Assembly (NCBI GenBank): GCA_964509125.1
Contig: CAZDVZ010000043.1
Span: 1 to 13,259 of the forward strand
From: SIG653 sp964509125
GTDB taxonomy: Bacteria > Bacillota > Clostridia > Oscillospirales > CAG-382
DNA length: 13,259 nucleotides
Reading direction: 5' to 3'
Positions 7,501-13,259 of this stretch are shown one piece after another (position 1 is the stretch's first letter; the number at the start of each line of letters is the position of its first letter). Under the pieces are notes generated by a model. The model saw only the letters and a program-made list of their open reading frames with translations, had not been told where the DNA came from and made no database searches. The translations under genes and the position numbers were made by a program.

Positions 7501-7838
7501 ACGGTGGATACGAAGTTAAAAATGACATTGCTTTGGCGTATAGATCTTTGGGCAGTATATATAAACGAGAGGGTAAAATTGAAAAGGCATTAAAAAATTA
7601 CGAGCTATCTGTGGGGATATTTAAATTTCTTGCAGAATCAAGGGGAACTGTCGATTCGTGGCATCAGCTTGCGCTGTCATTTCATTCCATGGCATCTGTG
7701 TGTAATTTGGAAAAAAAGCGTGAAATTTTGCAAAATGCCGTTGATATTATGGATAAAATCTGCGTTACATATGTGGGTAAAGCGGTTTTCGAACAGCATC
7801 GTGCGGTAATGAGAGAAGACCTTAAAATTTTGAAATAA
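4533..7838 (+). CDS. Tandem TIR-like domains, Sel1-like segment and TPR repeats
   Basis: This is a 1101-residue protein without signal peptide or membrane segment, so probably cytoplasmic. Residues 18-110 form a divergent TIR-like domain (VYFCCHPKDRD, LFVMPVTTNLL, DVEFFFAVENHIPVLPL). Residues 163-262 form a better TIR (AYVFLSYRKKDRIYAQELM, IWYDEFLTSGENF, LFVMTGTPNL, AEYPMA). The glutamates E91 and E241 sit where TIR NAD hydrolases carry the catalytic residue. Residues about 305-370 look like Sel1 repeats (HNFFIGLAYLDGIDVEVD). Residues 437-1047 are thirteen TPR-type repeats of exactly 47 residues, and the C-terminus is a degenerate half repeat. TIR domains of bacteria often cleave NAD+ in antiphage defence, and TPRs bind proteins. 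A defence or stress-signalling role is inference. The ATG follows GGGAGGG at 4522-4528. The gene is monocistronic. I recall similar unstudied TIR-TPR proteins in gut Clostridia. Confidence 0.85.
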   Translation: MARLNCKTRGNLDPRGKPRVYFCCHPKDRDLLLEDITNDILSKQDCAIWYDSDNDDLRDDLFYNDLKQMQLFVMPVTTNLLCTKNRALDVEFFFAVENHIPVLPLMQEGGLEELFNQKCGNIQFLVRNESDVPAINYDEKLKKYLSSVFIGDDLLEKIRAAFDAYVFLSYRKKDRIYAQELMRLIHKNEFCRDVAIWYDEFLTSGENFNDSIKEALEKSKLFVMTGTPNLVNEINCIMTAEYPMAKKAEKLILPAELVPTDRELLAKNYEDVPPCTDAHNETELSEALLESIKKIAIKKTNNSPEHNFFIGLAYLDGIDVEVDHEKAYELILSSAESGLIQAIDRLVDMYNIGKCVERDYNKAVVWQEKKIEILKTRYNDSPTEENGDELFDAMIKCGDSYSSMKKLSMAKRKYYEAGRICNGFNDKWQNKKRNALVLCNKMGDIFKFEGDMAGAKEYYQMGLETAKTLDLHFGTYSTRRDISISYNKMGDVFKIEGNMAGAKEYYELSLEIRKELAKKTEDWEVRRDLCISFNKIGGMYEAERNISMSKEYYDRCLEIAFSLSKALKTSEAKRDLAGAYNNIGRIYELEGNLIGAMDFYEKGFEIISFLAQKTGTLESRRDLFIAYNNKGRLFEAENELSKAKECYENGLKIATALSEETKTIGSRHDLSVGYSNLGKICELERDYSSAKYYYEKDLEISITLATDIGTVRSLRDLSVTFNKLGRLCEIQNDTEKAKIYYEKGLDIRKSLVSSTGTLESRRDLAVSYNKIGDIFKSEGYNLKAIEYYESGLEIALLIECETKTVESRRDLSIGYNNLGAAYKREGKLSYAKECFIKGYNIRKDLLKDMNTCEIRWDFSLSCINMGDVCKADGDIGGAIRYYEEAEEVLIPISKSSNIKKFKKELCKVYCSLGKVHEYDQSMEKAVESYLNALSIQNEIVEIGESKEEKRALASCYVRLGKVFKTMGDIAASKSHYKAGIEILNSIIVQNGGYEVKNDIALAYRSLGSIYKREGKIEKALKNYELSVGIFKFLAESRGTVDSWHQLALSFHSMASVCNLEKKREILQNAVDIMDKICVTYVGKAVFEQHRAVMREDLKILK
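5841..7673 (+). repeat. Thirteen 141-bp coding repeats (47-residue TPR units)
   Basis: Thirteen head-to-tail units of 141 bp without a single insertion or deletion, hand-aligned on the pattern Y-N-x-x-G ... A-x-x-Y-Y-E ... L-E-I ... R-R-D-L. The first two units are the most alike: 5850-5909 and 5991-6050 match at 51 of 60 bases. Later units are much more diverged, and units 10-13 have lost the RRDL consensus. Confidence 0.85.
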
Positions 7839-7844
7839 AAAATG

Positions 7845-7877
7845 GGATGTAAAAAACAAAACCTGTTTTCTACATCC
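7845..7877. terminator. Bidirectional terminator between convergent genes
   Basis: GGATGTAAAAAAC (7845-7857) and GTTTTCTACATCC (7865-7877) pair at 12 of 13 positions around a 7-base loop. A T-run follows on the minus strand (TTTTTTATTTC), with a weaker one on the plus strand. It ends both the TIR-TPR gene and the ZIP-thioredoxin operon. Confidence 0.8.
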
Positions 7878-7886
7878 TTTAGCATT

Positions 7887-8195
7887 TTATTTCAATTTTT
7901 CCAAGAGCATTTCTTTCGACATTGCCCCTACGGCTTTTTTTAAAACTTTCCCGTCTTTTACAAGAAAGAAAGTAGGTATACTTGTTACATGGAACGCAGA
8001 TGCAATCTCTCTCTCTTCGTCAATGTTTACTTTTCCTACTTTAAATTCGGGATGCTCGTTGGAAATTTCATCAATTATGGGCGATGTCATTTTGCAAGGC
8101 CCGCACCATGATGCCCAAAAGTCTAATATAACAGGGCGATCGCTTTCCATAACTTCTTTTTGAAAATTGGTTTTATCAATTTTAATGGGTGACAT
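7887..8195 (-). CDS. trxA: Thioredoxin (second copy)
   Basis: This 102-residue thioredoxin has WCGPC at residues 30-34, the buried aspartate D25 in ILDFWASW and the cis-proline loop SIPT at 72-75. It keeps the usual C-terminal helix (SKEMLLEKLK). The start ATG at 8195 is preceded by AAGGAGGT at about 8 bases. It lies 15 bases downstream of the ZIP transporter gene on the same strand and probably shares its mRNA, ending at the hairpin at 7845-7877. It is roughly half identical to the thioredoxin at 2791-3093, so the genome has at least two. The different surroundings suggest different control. The symbol marks the family and does not identify the main housekeeping thioredoxin. Confidence 0.92.
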   Translation of the reverse strand: MSPIKIDKTNFQKEVMESDRPVILDFWASWCGPCKMTSPIIDEISNEHPEFKVGKVNIDEEREIASAFHVTSIPTFFLVKDGKVLKKAVGAMSKEMLLEKLK

Positions 8196-8210
8196 TTTAT
8201 TACCTCCTTT

Positions 8211-8969
8211 TTATCCCAAAAGATGATCAAATATGAGCATAACGCAAAATCCTGCAAGGAGTGCGTATGTAGACTCTCTTTCGTTGCCGTGAGCGTGAGT
8301 TTCGGGGATCATTTCATCACTTATTACATAAAGCATTGTTCCGCCGGCAAATGCCAAAGCAAAGGGAAGGACGGCGGCCGAAATGTTTACCGCAAAATAT
8401 CCAACAAACGTGCCAATGACTTCCACTGCTCCTGTGAGCATTGCAATGATAAAAGTGCGGCTTTTTTTCATTCCCGCGGCAAGCATTGGAGCAATAATAA
8501 CCATTCCTTCGGGAATGTTTTGCAAAGCAATGCCACCGGCTACAGTCAGGGCATGGGATACATCGTCTGTTCCAAAGCTGACTCCTGCCGCAATCCCTTC
8601 GGGGAGATTGTGTATTGCTATGGCAATTACAAAAAGTAAAACTTTATTCATCTTTCCGTTGTTTGGGTGATATTCTTCTCCTTTTACTCCTGTGATGGTA
8701 TGCAAATGAGGAACTAACTTGTCCACCATGTTTAGACATAGCGCACCACAAAAAATGCCTGAAACGGTAATTATGATGGATAGATTTCCGCTTTTTTCAA
8801 GGGATGGGAGTATCAATCCAACTATTGCCGCTGAGAGCATTACGCCTGCCGCAAATGATAAAATAATATCACTCAATTTATGAGATGGCTTTTTAAATAA
8901 AAATCCCAAAAGCGCACCGATAATTGTTGCGCCTCCAACGCCAAATGCGGTTAAAATTACCAACTTCAC
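8211..8969 (-). CDS. ZIP family metal (zinc) transporter
   Basis: This 252-residue membrane protein is rich in hydrophobic helices, consistent with the eight spans of ZIP transporters. It carries the two signature metal-site motifs in adjacent helices, HNLPEG at 120-125 and QNIPEG at 150-155, plus a further membrane glutamate E183 and a His-containing stretch, ETHAHGNE, near 233-240. ZIP proteins move Zn2+ (also Fe2+ or Mn2+) into the cytoplasm. This one resembles the ZupT/GufA branch, and the exact metal cannot be read from sequence. The start is GTG at 8969, preceded by GGGAGGA at 7 bases. The upstream ATG is followed directly by TAA and cannot be the start. It is the first gene of an operon with a thioredoxin. 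No obvious Zur-type operator was recognised. Confidence 0.9.
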   Translation of the reverse strand: MKLVILTAFGVGGATIIGALLGFLFKKPSHKLSDIILSFAAGVMLSAAIVGLILPSLEKSGNLSIIITVSGIFCGALCLNMVDKLVPHLHTITGVKGEEYHPNNGKMNKVLLFVIAIAIHNLPEGIAAGVSFGTDDVSHALTVAGGIALQNIPEGMVIIAPMLAAGMKKSRTFIIAMLTGAVEVIGTFVGYFAVNISAAVLPFALAFAGGTMLYVISDEMIPETHAHGNERESTYALLAGFCVMLIFDHLLG

Positions 8970-8993
8970 GTTTACATCCTCCCTTTTTTGTAT

Positions 8994-9002
8994 ATTGTAT
9001 CA
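8994..9002 (-). promoter_or_regulatory. Extended -10 promoter of the ZIP-thioredoxin operon
   Basis: On the minus strand TGATACAAT gives an extended -10 element (TGN plus TACAAT) about 25 bases before the GTG start. No good -35 is visible, which is common with extended -10 promoters. Confidence 0.45.
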
Positions 9003-9078
9003 TGTTTCCTTAAAGTAAACTGTAACAAAGTCACATAAAAATAAAATGTGCGTTGAAAGGGTAATTTAGTTATAATTG

Positions 9079-9106
9079 TTGACAATCATAAAAAATATGA
9101 TAAAAT
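9079..9106 (+). promoter_or_regulatory. Promoter of the trmL-kinase operon
   Basis: A -35 TTGACA (9079-9084), a 16-base spacer and a -10 TAAAAT (9101-9106) preceded by TGA, giving an extended -10. The predicted start near 9113 leaves a leader of only about 26 bases before the trmL ATG. Confidence 0.75.
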
Positions 9107-9138
9107 ATATTTATATATTTAAGATATAATGGTGAGTT

Positions 9139-9633
9139 ATGATACATATTGTACTTTATGAGCCTGAGATACCGCAAAATACAGGGAATATTTCCCGCAC
9201 TTGTGCGGTTACAGGTTGCCATCTTCATTTAATTAAGCCGTTGGGCTTTGATATAAGTGAGCGTTCCATACGACGTGCAGGTCTTGATTATTGGCAATAC
9301 CTGACGGTAAACGTGTACGAAAATTGGGAAGATTTTAAGTCGAAAAATTCGGGGGAGTTTTTTTATTGTTCAACTAAAGGCCGGCGTTGTCATTCGGAAG
9401 TGGAATATCCCAAAGATAAAGACTTGTTTTTTGTTTTTGGAAAAGAAAGCTACGGTCTTCCCGAACCGCTCTTAAAGGAAAATTATGACAGATGTATACG
9501 CATCCCCATGAAAGGATTTGTGAGATCTCTTAACCTTTCAAATTCTGTGGCGGTTGTAGTATATGAGGCGTTGAGACAGTTTGATTATCCCGATCTTTCG
9601 GAATTGGGACATTTGACAGGAAGAAAAGATTAA
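9139..9633 (+). CDS. trmL: tRNA (cytidine/uridine-34-2'-O)-methyltransferase TrmL (SPOUT)
   Basis: This 164-residue SPOUT-class methyltransferase uses S-adenosylmethionine to methylate the 2'-OH of the wobble nucleotide 34 in tRNA-Leu species with CAA and UAA anticodons. Family motifs are clear: PEIPQNTGNISRTC near the N-terminus (N14 to R20), FGKESYGLP at 100-108, and the C-terminal knot that forms the cofactor site, IPMKGFVRSLNLSNSVAVV at 122-140. Length is typical. The frame has a stop at 9133-9135, so ATG 9139 is the first possible ATG start. Its Shine-Dalgarno (GGTGAG, 9131-9136) is weak and very close. An overlapping ATG at 9129 opens only a ten-codon peptide. The kinase gene follows after 16 bases. 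A tRNA-Leu(UAA), the expected substrate, is encoded at 13054-13142. Confidence 0.92.
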   Translation: MIHIVLYEPEIPQNTGNISRTCAVTGCHLHLIKPLGFDISERSIRRAGLDYWQYLTVNVYENWEDFKSKNSGEFFYCSTKGRRCHSEVEYPKDKDLFFVFGKESYGLPEPLLKENYDRCIRIPMKGFVRSLNLSNSVAVVVYEALRQFDYPDLSELGHLTGRKD

Positions 9634-9649
9634 AAGTGTAGGAGAAAAT

Positions 9650-12600
9650 ATGGAATATCCAAAGTTCTTACCCGGTTGGGAGACGGTGGAGCTAATCGGC
9701 AAAGGTGGATTTAGCAGGGTTTATAAAATAAGAAAAACCGATTGCGGAGTTAATGATCTGTACTCTGCTTTAAAAGTCATAAACATTCCTTCTTCATCTG
9801 ATGAGTACGATCAGTATGTTGAAGAAGGATTGGACGAAAAGAGTATTACCACTATATTTCGTGAGCAGGTTAAAAGCATCGTTTCTGAGTTTGAACTCAT
9901 GTCGAGTTTTAGAGGGACGGCAAATATAGTGAGTTACGAGGATCACTTTATTGTGGAAAGAGCAGGCGGGAAGGGATATACCATCCTTATCCGTATGGAG
10001 CTTTTGGAAACTCTGTTATCTTACAGAAACAGACACGCATTTAATGAAAATGAAATTATTAAAGTAGGTCTTGACATCTGCCGCGCCTTACAGCTTTGCG
10101 CAAAGAAAAATATTGTACACCGTGATATAAAACCGCAAAACATTTTTGTCAACGAATTTGGTGACTTTAAATTGGGCGACTTTGGCATCGCTCGTGTAAT
10201 GGATCATACTACAAGAGCAACAAAAATAGGCACATACTCATACATCCCTCCTGAGGTATATGCAGGTGAGCCTTATAACGCTACGGCGGATATTTACTCT
10301 TTGGGAATCGTACTTTATTGGCTTCTCAACGAAAGAAGACTTCCATTTATTCCGCTTCCGCCTACTGTTCCTACACCTTCAATCAACGCCGAGGCTATGG
10401 AGCGCCGTTTGAAAGGAGAGGCGGTACCTGAGCCTAAAAACGGAAGCAGTCAGCTCAAAAGCATAGTTTTGAAAGCTATTGCTCCAAATCCTGCAGACAG
10501 ATTCCAAACTGCAGAAGAGTTTCATAATGTTCTGCAAAGAGTGATGTTTTCAAAAAGTGATATCGTTTTTTCCGCAAATTCTCCTTTCAACAAAGAAGGC
10601 GCGGATGACGCTGTAGAGAAAACGAATATCTCGGATAAAAATATTAATGTTGATTACGGTAAATATGGTGTAGTTTCGGTTGATAATGACGATCATTCCC
10701 ACGAAACAACACCAATATCGCCGTCATCGGGGCCGAAAGAATGGAGCAATTCTCCAAATAATGCTCCAATTAAGTCGCCTTCATCTCCTCATAAAACAAA
10801 AAAGAGCAAAAAAGGTTTAATAGTAGCTGTATTTCTTTTTGTTTTGCTTGCGGTGGGCGTGTTTGCCGCCTTTGAATTTTTAAATGACGAGCCGTATATT
10901 GACTCTGAAAGTGATAAAAGCAGAAAGGACGCGGTTTCGAATTTTGAAAGCTCGGAAGATGGGCTGTCAAGCGAATCTAATGAAAGTTTTGAGGTCGCCC
11001 AAGATTTTAGTTGGAGCATTGATGACGGTACGTTGACTATAAGCGGAAACGGCGCAATGCCGGATTATGATTCCTTGGAAGATTTATACACTCCTTGGTA
11101 TGAAAGTCGCGAGAGCATAACAAAAGTTGTTGTGGAGGAAGGGATAAACTATATCGGGGCAGATGCTTTTTACAATCTTACAGTGCTTAAAAGCGCTCAA
11201 CTTCCGTCGTCCGTTGAAATCATCGGCGAATGGGCGTTTTATGGTTGTCATGAGCTAATCAGCGTTGCTTTGGGAACGGGTGTTAAGAGTATAAATCAGG
11301 GTGCATTTGGATATTGTGTATCACTTGGCGGCATTGTTTTACCTGAAAGTCTTTTGAATATTCAAGAATCGGCTTTTTATAATTGTTCAAATCTTTCTGC
11401 AATAGGCATACCGGTAAATGTTAGGTATATAGGTGAAGAGGCTTTTTCTTATTGTGATTCCATCATTAGAATTATAATTCCTGATAGTGTTACATATATG
11501 GGAGAGTATGCTTTTTCATACTGCGGGTCGTTGAAAAGTGTAACTATTGGTGAGGCCCTCACTTCTATTTCAAAAGGGGCTTTCCGTGGATGCGAAGCGT
11601 TGGAAAGTGTAAGCGTAGGAACGAAAGTCACCGCTGTTGACGAATATGCTTTTTATGATTGTACAAGCCTTTATTCCGCTTCTATACCGGGAAATCTTAT
11701 GTCTATCGGTGAATTTGCGTTTTACGGATGTGAGTCATTTACTCAAATTGATATTGGCGCAACAGTGGAAACTGTGGGAGATTATGCATTTTTTGGCTGC
11801 TCAGGATCAAAATCTATAACCGTGGGCGGTGCTGTGAAAACTATTGGTGAATTTGCATTTGCTTGGTGTTCTTCTCTTGAAACTGTAACATTGGGAGAAA
11901 GTGTTTCTGAAATCGGCAACTGCTTTCTTTTGGGATGCCGGTCTCTTGAAAGTATACAAGTACCTTCTGCTAACAAGAATTTTATAATCGAAGACGGAGT
12001 TTTGTTTGACAAAAATAAAACCAAACTTTTGCGTTGCATTCCGATGAGCAGAAAGACATATTATACAATTCCAAGTGGAGTTTCAGAAATTCAAGGTGGA
12101 GCGTTTAGTCATTGTGAAGATCTTGTTTATGTTTCATTTCCTGATGGTGTTACGATTGTTGGTGATAGGGCATTTTACGGATGCACATACTTATTGGATG
12201 TGGAGTTGAGCAGAAGTGTTACCACAATAAATGATTATGCTTTTTATGATTGCCCAAGGCTAAGCAATATTTCGCTCCCTGCAAAACTTTCTTTTATTGG
12301 TGAAGAAGTTTTTGGTTATTGTTCATCCCTTAAAAAAATGGAGGTGAGCTCCGAAAATAAATATTTCATTTTTGAAAAAGGCGCTTTATTTACAAAGGAC
12401 AAGGAAGAACTTGTAGTATATCTTCCCTCAAATACAGCTTCGTATTACATGATACCGAGTACGGTGAAAATAATACGTTACGGTGCGTTTGTAGATTGTG
12501 ATAATTTAACAGAGATAATTATCCCGAAAGGCGTCATCGAAATACAGGGCGACGCTTTTGCAGACTGCGATTACATTAAGGAAGTTATAATTCCGTCAAC

Positions 12601-12904
12601 TGTTACAAAGCTTGGAGAGTGGGCGTTTTATTATTGTGAAAGCCTTGAGGGGGTTTTGATAGAAGGGAATATAACCTCCATTGAAAGAGGGACGTTTTGG
12701 CGGTGTGAAAAGCTTTACATCGTTGGTTTCTGCTCAAGTGTTACATATATAGGTGAGAGCGCTTTTGAACATTGCACCTCTTTATCTGAGTTCGTTTATG
12801 GAGGAACTATGGAAGAGTGGTATGATATTAACGTGGAATACGATTGGGACGCCGAAACTCCAAATTACAAAGTGAGTTGTTCCGATGGAGATTTAACCAA
12901 ATAG
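9650..12904 (+). CDS. Transmembrane Ser/Thr protein kinase with extracellular BspA-type LRR domain
   Basis: A 1084-residue fusion. Residues about 10-300 are a complete Hanks-type kinase: glycine loop GKGGFSRV (17-24), K42, likely helix-C E80, HRDIKPQN (157-164, D159), DFG (177-179), an activation segment rich in Thr, and PPE (200-202). A Ser/Pro/Asn-rich linker and basic KTKKSKK lead to one membrane helix (389-411), so the kinase should be inside and the C-terminus outside. From about 452 comes the lead-in common to BspA-like proteins (WSIDDGTLTISGNGAMPDY). Then follow nineteen 23-residue LRR_5 repeats (490-1044) interrupted by two 59-residue units, and a C-cap. LRR_5 domains usually bind proteins or surfaces, so ligand sensing is inference. 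ATG 9650 follows TAGGAG 16 bases after trmL, in one operon. PASTA repeats, usual in Firmicutes kinases, are absent. Confidence 0.9.
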   Translation: MEYPKFLPGWETVELIGKGGFSRVYKIRKTDCGVNDLYSALKVINIPSSSDEYDQYVEEGLDEKSITTIFREQVKSIVSEFELMSSFRGTANIVSYEDHFIVERAGGKGYTILIRMELLETLLSYRNRHAFNENEIIKVGLDICRALQLCAKKNIVHRDIKPQNIFVNEFGDFKLGDFGIARVMDHTTRATKIGTYSYIPPEVYAGEPYNATADIYSLGIVLYWLLNERRLPFIPLPPTVPTPSINAEAMERRLKGEAVPEPKNGSSQLKSIVLKAIAPNPADRFQTAEEFHNVLQRVMFSKSDIVFSANSPFNKEGADDAVEKTNISDKNINVDYGKYGVVSVDNDDHSHETTPISPSSGPKEWSNSPNNAPIKSPSSPHKTKKSKKGLIVAVFLFVLLAVGVFAAFEFLNDEPYIDSESDKSRKDAVSNFESSEDGLSSESNESFEVAQDFSWSIDDGTLTISGNGAMPDYDSLEDLYTPWYESRESITKVVVEEGINYIGADAFYNLTVLKSAQLPSSVEIIGEWAFYGCHELISVALGTGVKSINQGAFGYCVSLGGIVLPESLLNIQESAFYNCSNLSAIGIPVNVRYIGEEAFSYCDSIIRIIIPDSVTYMGEYAFSYCGSLKSVTIGEALTSISKGAFRGCEALESVSVGTKVTAVDEYAFYDCTSLYSASIPGNLMSIGEFAFYGCESFTQIDIGATVETVGDYAFFGCSGSKSITVGGAVKTIGEFAFAWCSSLETVTLGESVSEIGNCFLLGCRSLESIQVPSANKNFIIEDGVLFDKNKTKLLRCIPMSRKTYYTIPSGVSEIQGGAFSHCEDLVYVSFPDGVTIVGDRAFYGCTYLLDVELSRSVTTINDYAFYDCPRLSNISLPAKLSFIGEEVFGYCSSLKKMEVSSENKYFIFEKGALFTKDKEELVVYLPSNTASYYMIPSTVKIIRYGAFVDCDNLTEIIIPKGVIEIQGDAFADCDYIKEVIIPSTVTKLGEWAFYYCESLEGVLIEGNITSIERGTFWRCEKLYIVGFCSSVTYIGESAFEHCTSLSEFVYGGTMEEWYDINVEYDWDAETPNYKVSCSDGDLTK
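11117..12781 (+). repeat. LRR_5 coding repeats, 69-bp period
   Basis: Units follow the pattern L-x-x-V-x-I-P-x-x-V-x-x-I-G-x-x-A-F-x-x-C-x-x. There are twelve 23-residue units (490-765), a 59-residue unit (766-824), three units (825-893), a second 59-residue unit (894-952) and four units (953-1044). The count closes exactly on the 40-residue C-cap at 1045-1084. Confidence 0.85.
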
Positions 12905-12913
12905 ATATAAAAG

Positions 12914-12960
12914 ATTCCCTAAGCGAACAAAGGTAAGTTGCCGTTGTTTGCTTGGGGAAT
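12914..12960 (+). terminator. Long hairpin after the kinase gene
   Basis: Arms 12914-12930 and 12944-12960 pair over 17 positions (15 Watson-Crick, 2 G-U) around a 13-base loop. No T-tract follows at once; T8 occurs about 25 bases on, after a second weak stem. It lies 10 bases after the stop codon and may end or protect the mRNA. Its arms resemble the inverted repeat at 2673-2722. Confidence 0.55.
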
Positions 12961-13001
12961 TCACTTAATTGAAAATTGCAATATTTTTTTTGTAAAAAGT
13001 A

Positions 13002-13030
13002 TTGACAAATGATAAGAGCTGTGATATAAT
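13002..13030 (+). promoter_or_regulatory. Consensus promoter of the tRNA operon
   Basis: TTGACA (13002-13007), a 17-base spacer and TATAAT (13025-13030): a perfect sigma-70-type match, as expected for a stable-RNA promoter. The predicted start near 13037 is about 17 bases before the tRNA. Confidence 0.9.
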
Positions 13031-13053
13031 ACTTTTCGCTGTGAGGGATTTGT

Positions 13054-13142
13054 GCCGGAGTGGCGGAATTGGCAGACGCCCGGGACTTAAAATCCCGTGA
13101 GGCTTAAACCTCGTACCGGTTCGAGCCCGGTTTCCGGCACCA
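13054..13142 (+). tRNA. tRNA-Leu (anticodon UAA)
   Basis: The acceptor stem GCCGGAG pairs with TTCCGGC (one G-U). The discriminator is A and CCA is encoded (13140-13142). The anticodon stem CGGGA/TCCCG holds the loop CTTAAAA, with anticodon TAA at 13088-13090. The long variable arm (GAGGCTTAAACCTC region) is typical of class II Leu tRNA. The T arm CCGG-TTCGAGC-CCGG is clear. It is the first gene after the promoter at 13002-13030. A CCTTTTTT run follows directly, but the next tRNA starts 43 bases on and probably shares the transcript. UAA is one of the anticodons whose wobble base TrmL methylates. Confidence 0.96.
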
Positions 13143-13184
13143 CCTTTTTTAATGGTAGGTAATCCTTCAAAAAATAATATACGT

Positions 13185-13259
<75 letters not shown>

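Noticed and set aside
5841..7673. Regular 141-bp periodicity considered as a CRISPR or satellite array
   Set aside because: The period is a multiple of three, the units are diverged and keep an open TPR coding frame, and there are no identical repeats with unique spacers.
4533..8195. A known defence system (Thoeris, TIR-STAND, CBASS)
   Set aside because: No ThsA-like SLOG/Sir2 partner, STAND NTPase, or cyclase gene is visible beside the TIR gene. The neighbours are ldhA and a thioredoxin-ZIP operon.
8223..8639. 138-codon plus-strand frame opposite the ZIP gene
   Set aside because: The minus-strand frame has ZIP signature motifs. The plus frame shows Cys/His/Ser-rich shadow composition and no ribosome-binding site.
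13143..13150. Terminator directly after tRNA-Leu
   Set aside because: There is a T-run but no dedicated hairpin, and the initiator tRNA begins 43 bases later with no recognisable promoter of its own, so co-transcription is likelier.

Overview
The window looks like a chromosomal piece of a low-G+C Bacillota, most likely an uncultured gut or rumen member of the Clostridia (Oscillospiraceae/Ruminococcaceae type). This rests on the A+T-rich genes with strong Shine-Dalgarno sites, sigma-70-type promoters, a ricin-like/dockerin secreted protein, BspA-type leucine-rich repeats and a TIR-TPR protein of a kind common in such genomes. The lineage is inference; no rRNA or marker gene is present to prove it.

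Layout. Positions 1-1888 hold the 3' part of a secreted protein with three ricin-type lectin-like units and a C-terminal dockerin, followed by a terminator. Positions 2100-2790 are a foreign-looking stretch: a G+C-richer small reading frame on the minus strand that resembles mobile-element cargo, then about 380 bases without a convincing gene but with a terminator-like hairpin and a long imperfect palindrome. A thioredoxin gene (minus) and a D-lactate dehydrogenase gene (plus) diverge from a short intergenic region carrying a perfect 13-bp palindrome. Next comes a 1101-residue protein with two TIR-like domains, a Sel1-like segment and thirteen 47-residue TPR-type repeats, read from a textbook promoter through a leader of about 170 nt. 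It converges, across a shared terminator, on a minus-strand operon of a ZIP metal transporter and a second thioredoxin. Divergent from that operon is a trmL-kinase operon. The kinase is a 1084-residue Ser/Thr kinase with one membrane segment and a large outside domain of BspA-type repeats. The window ends with a tRNA pair, Leu(UAA) then initiator Met.

How the genes fit together. Most are housekeeping: redox (two thioredoxins, fermentative lactate dehydrogenase), metal uptake, and wobble-base methylation. TrmL and a tRNA-Leu(UAA), its known type of substrate, are both encoded here. The two large genes are the accessory content. One is a cytoplasmic TIR-TPR protein whose domain logic (putative NAD-consuming effector plus repeat sensor) resembles bacterial immune proteins. 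The other is a transmembrane kinase whose order (kinase-membrane-LRR) is the mirror image of plant LRR receptor kinases. No sequence evidence ties these two to each other, and no neighbouring partner gene of a known defence system is visible.
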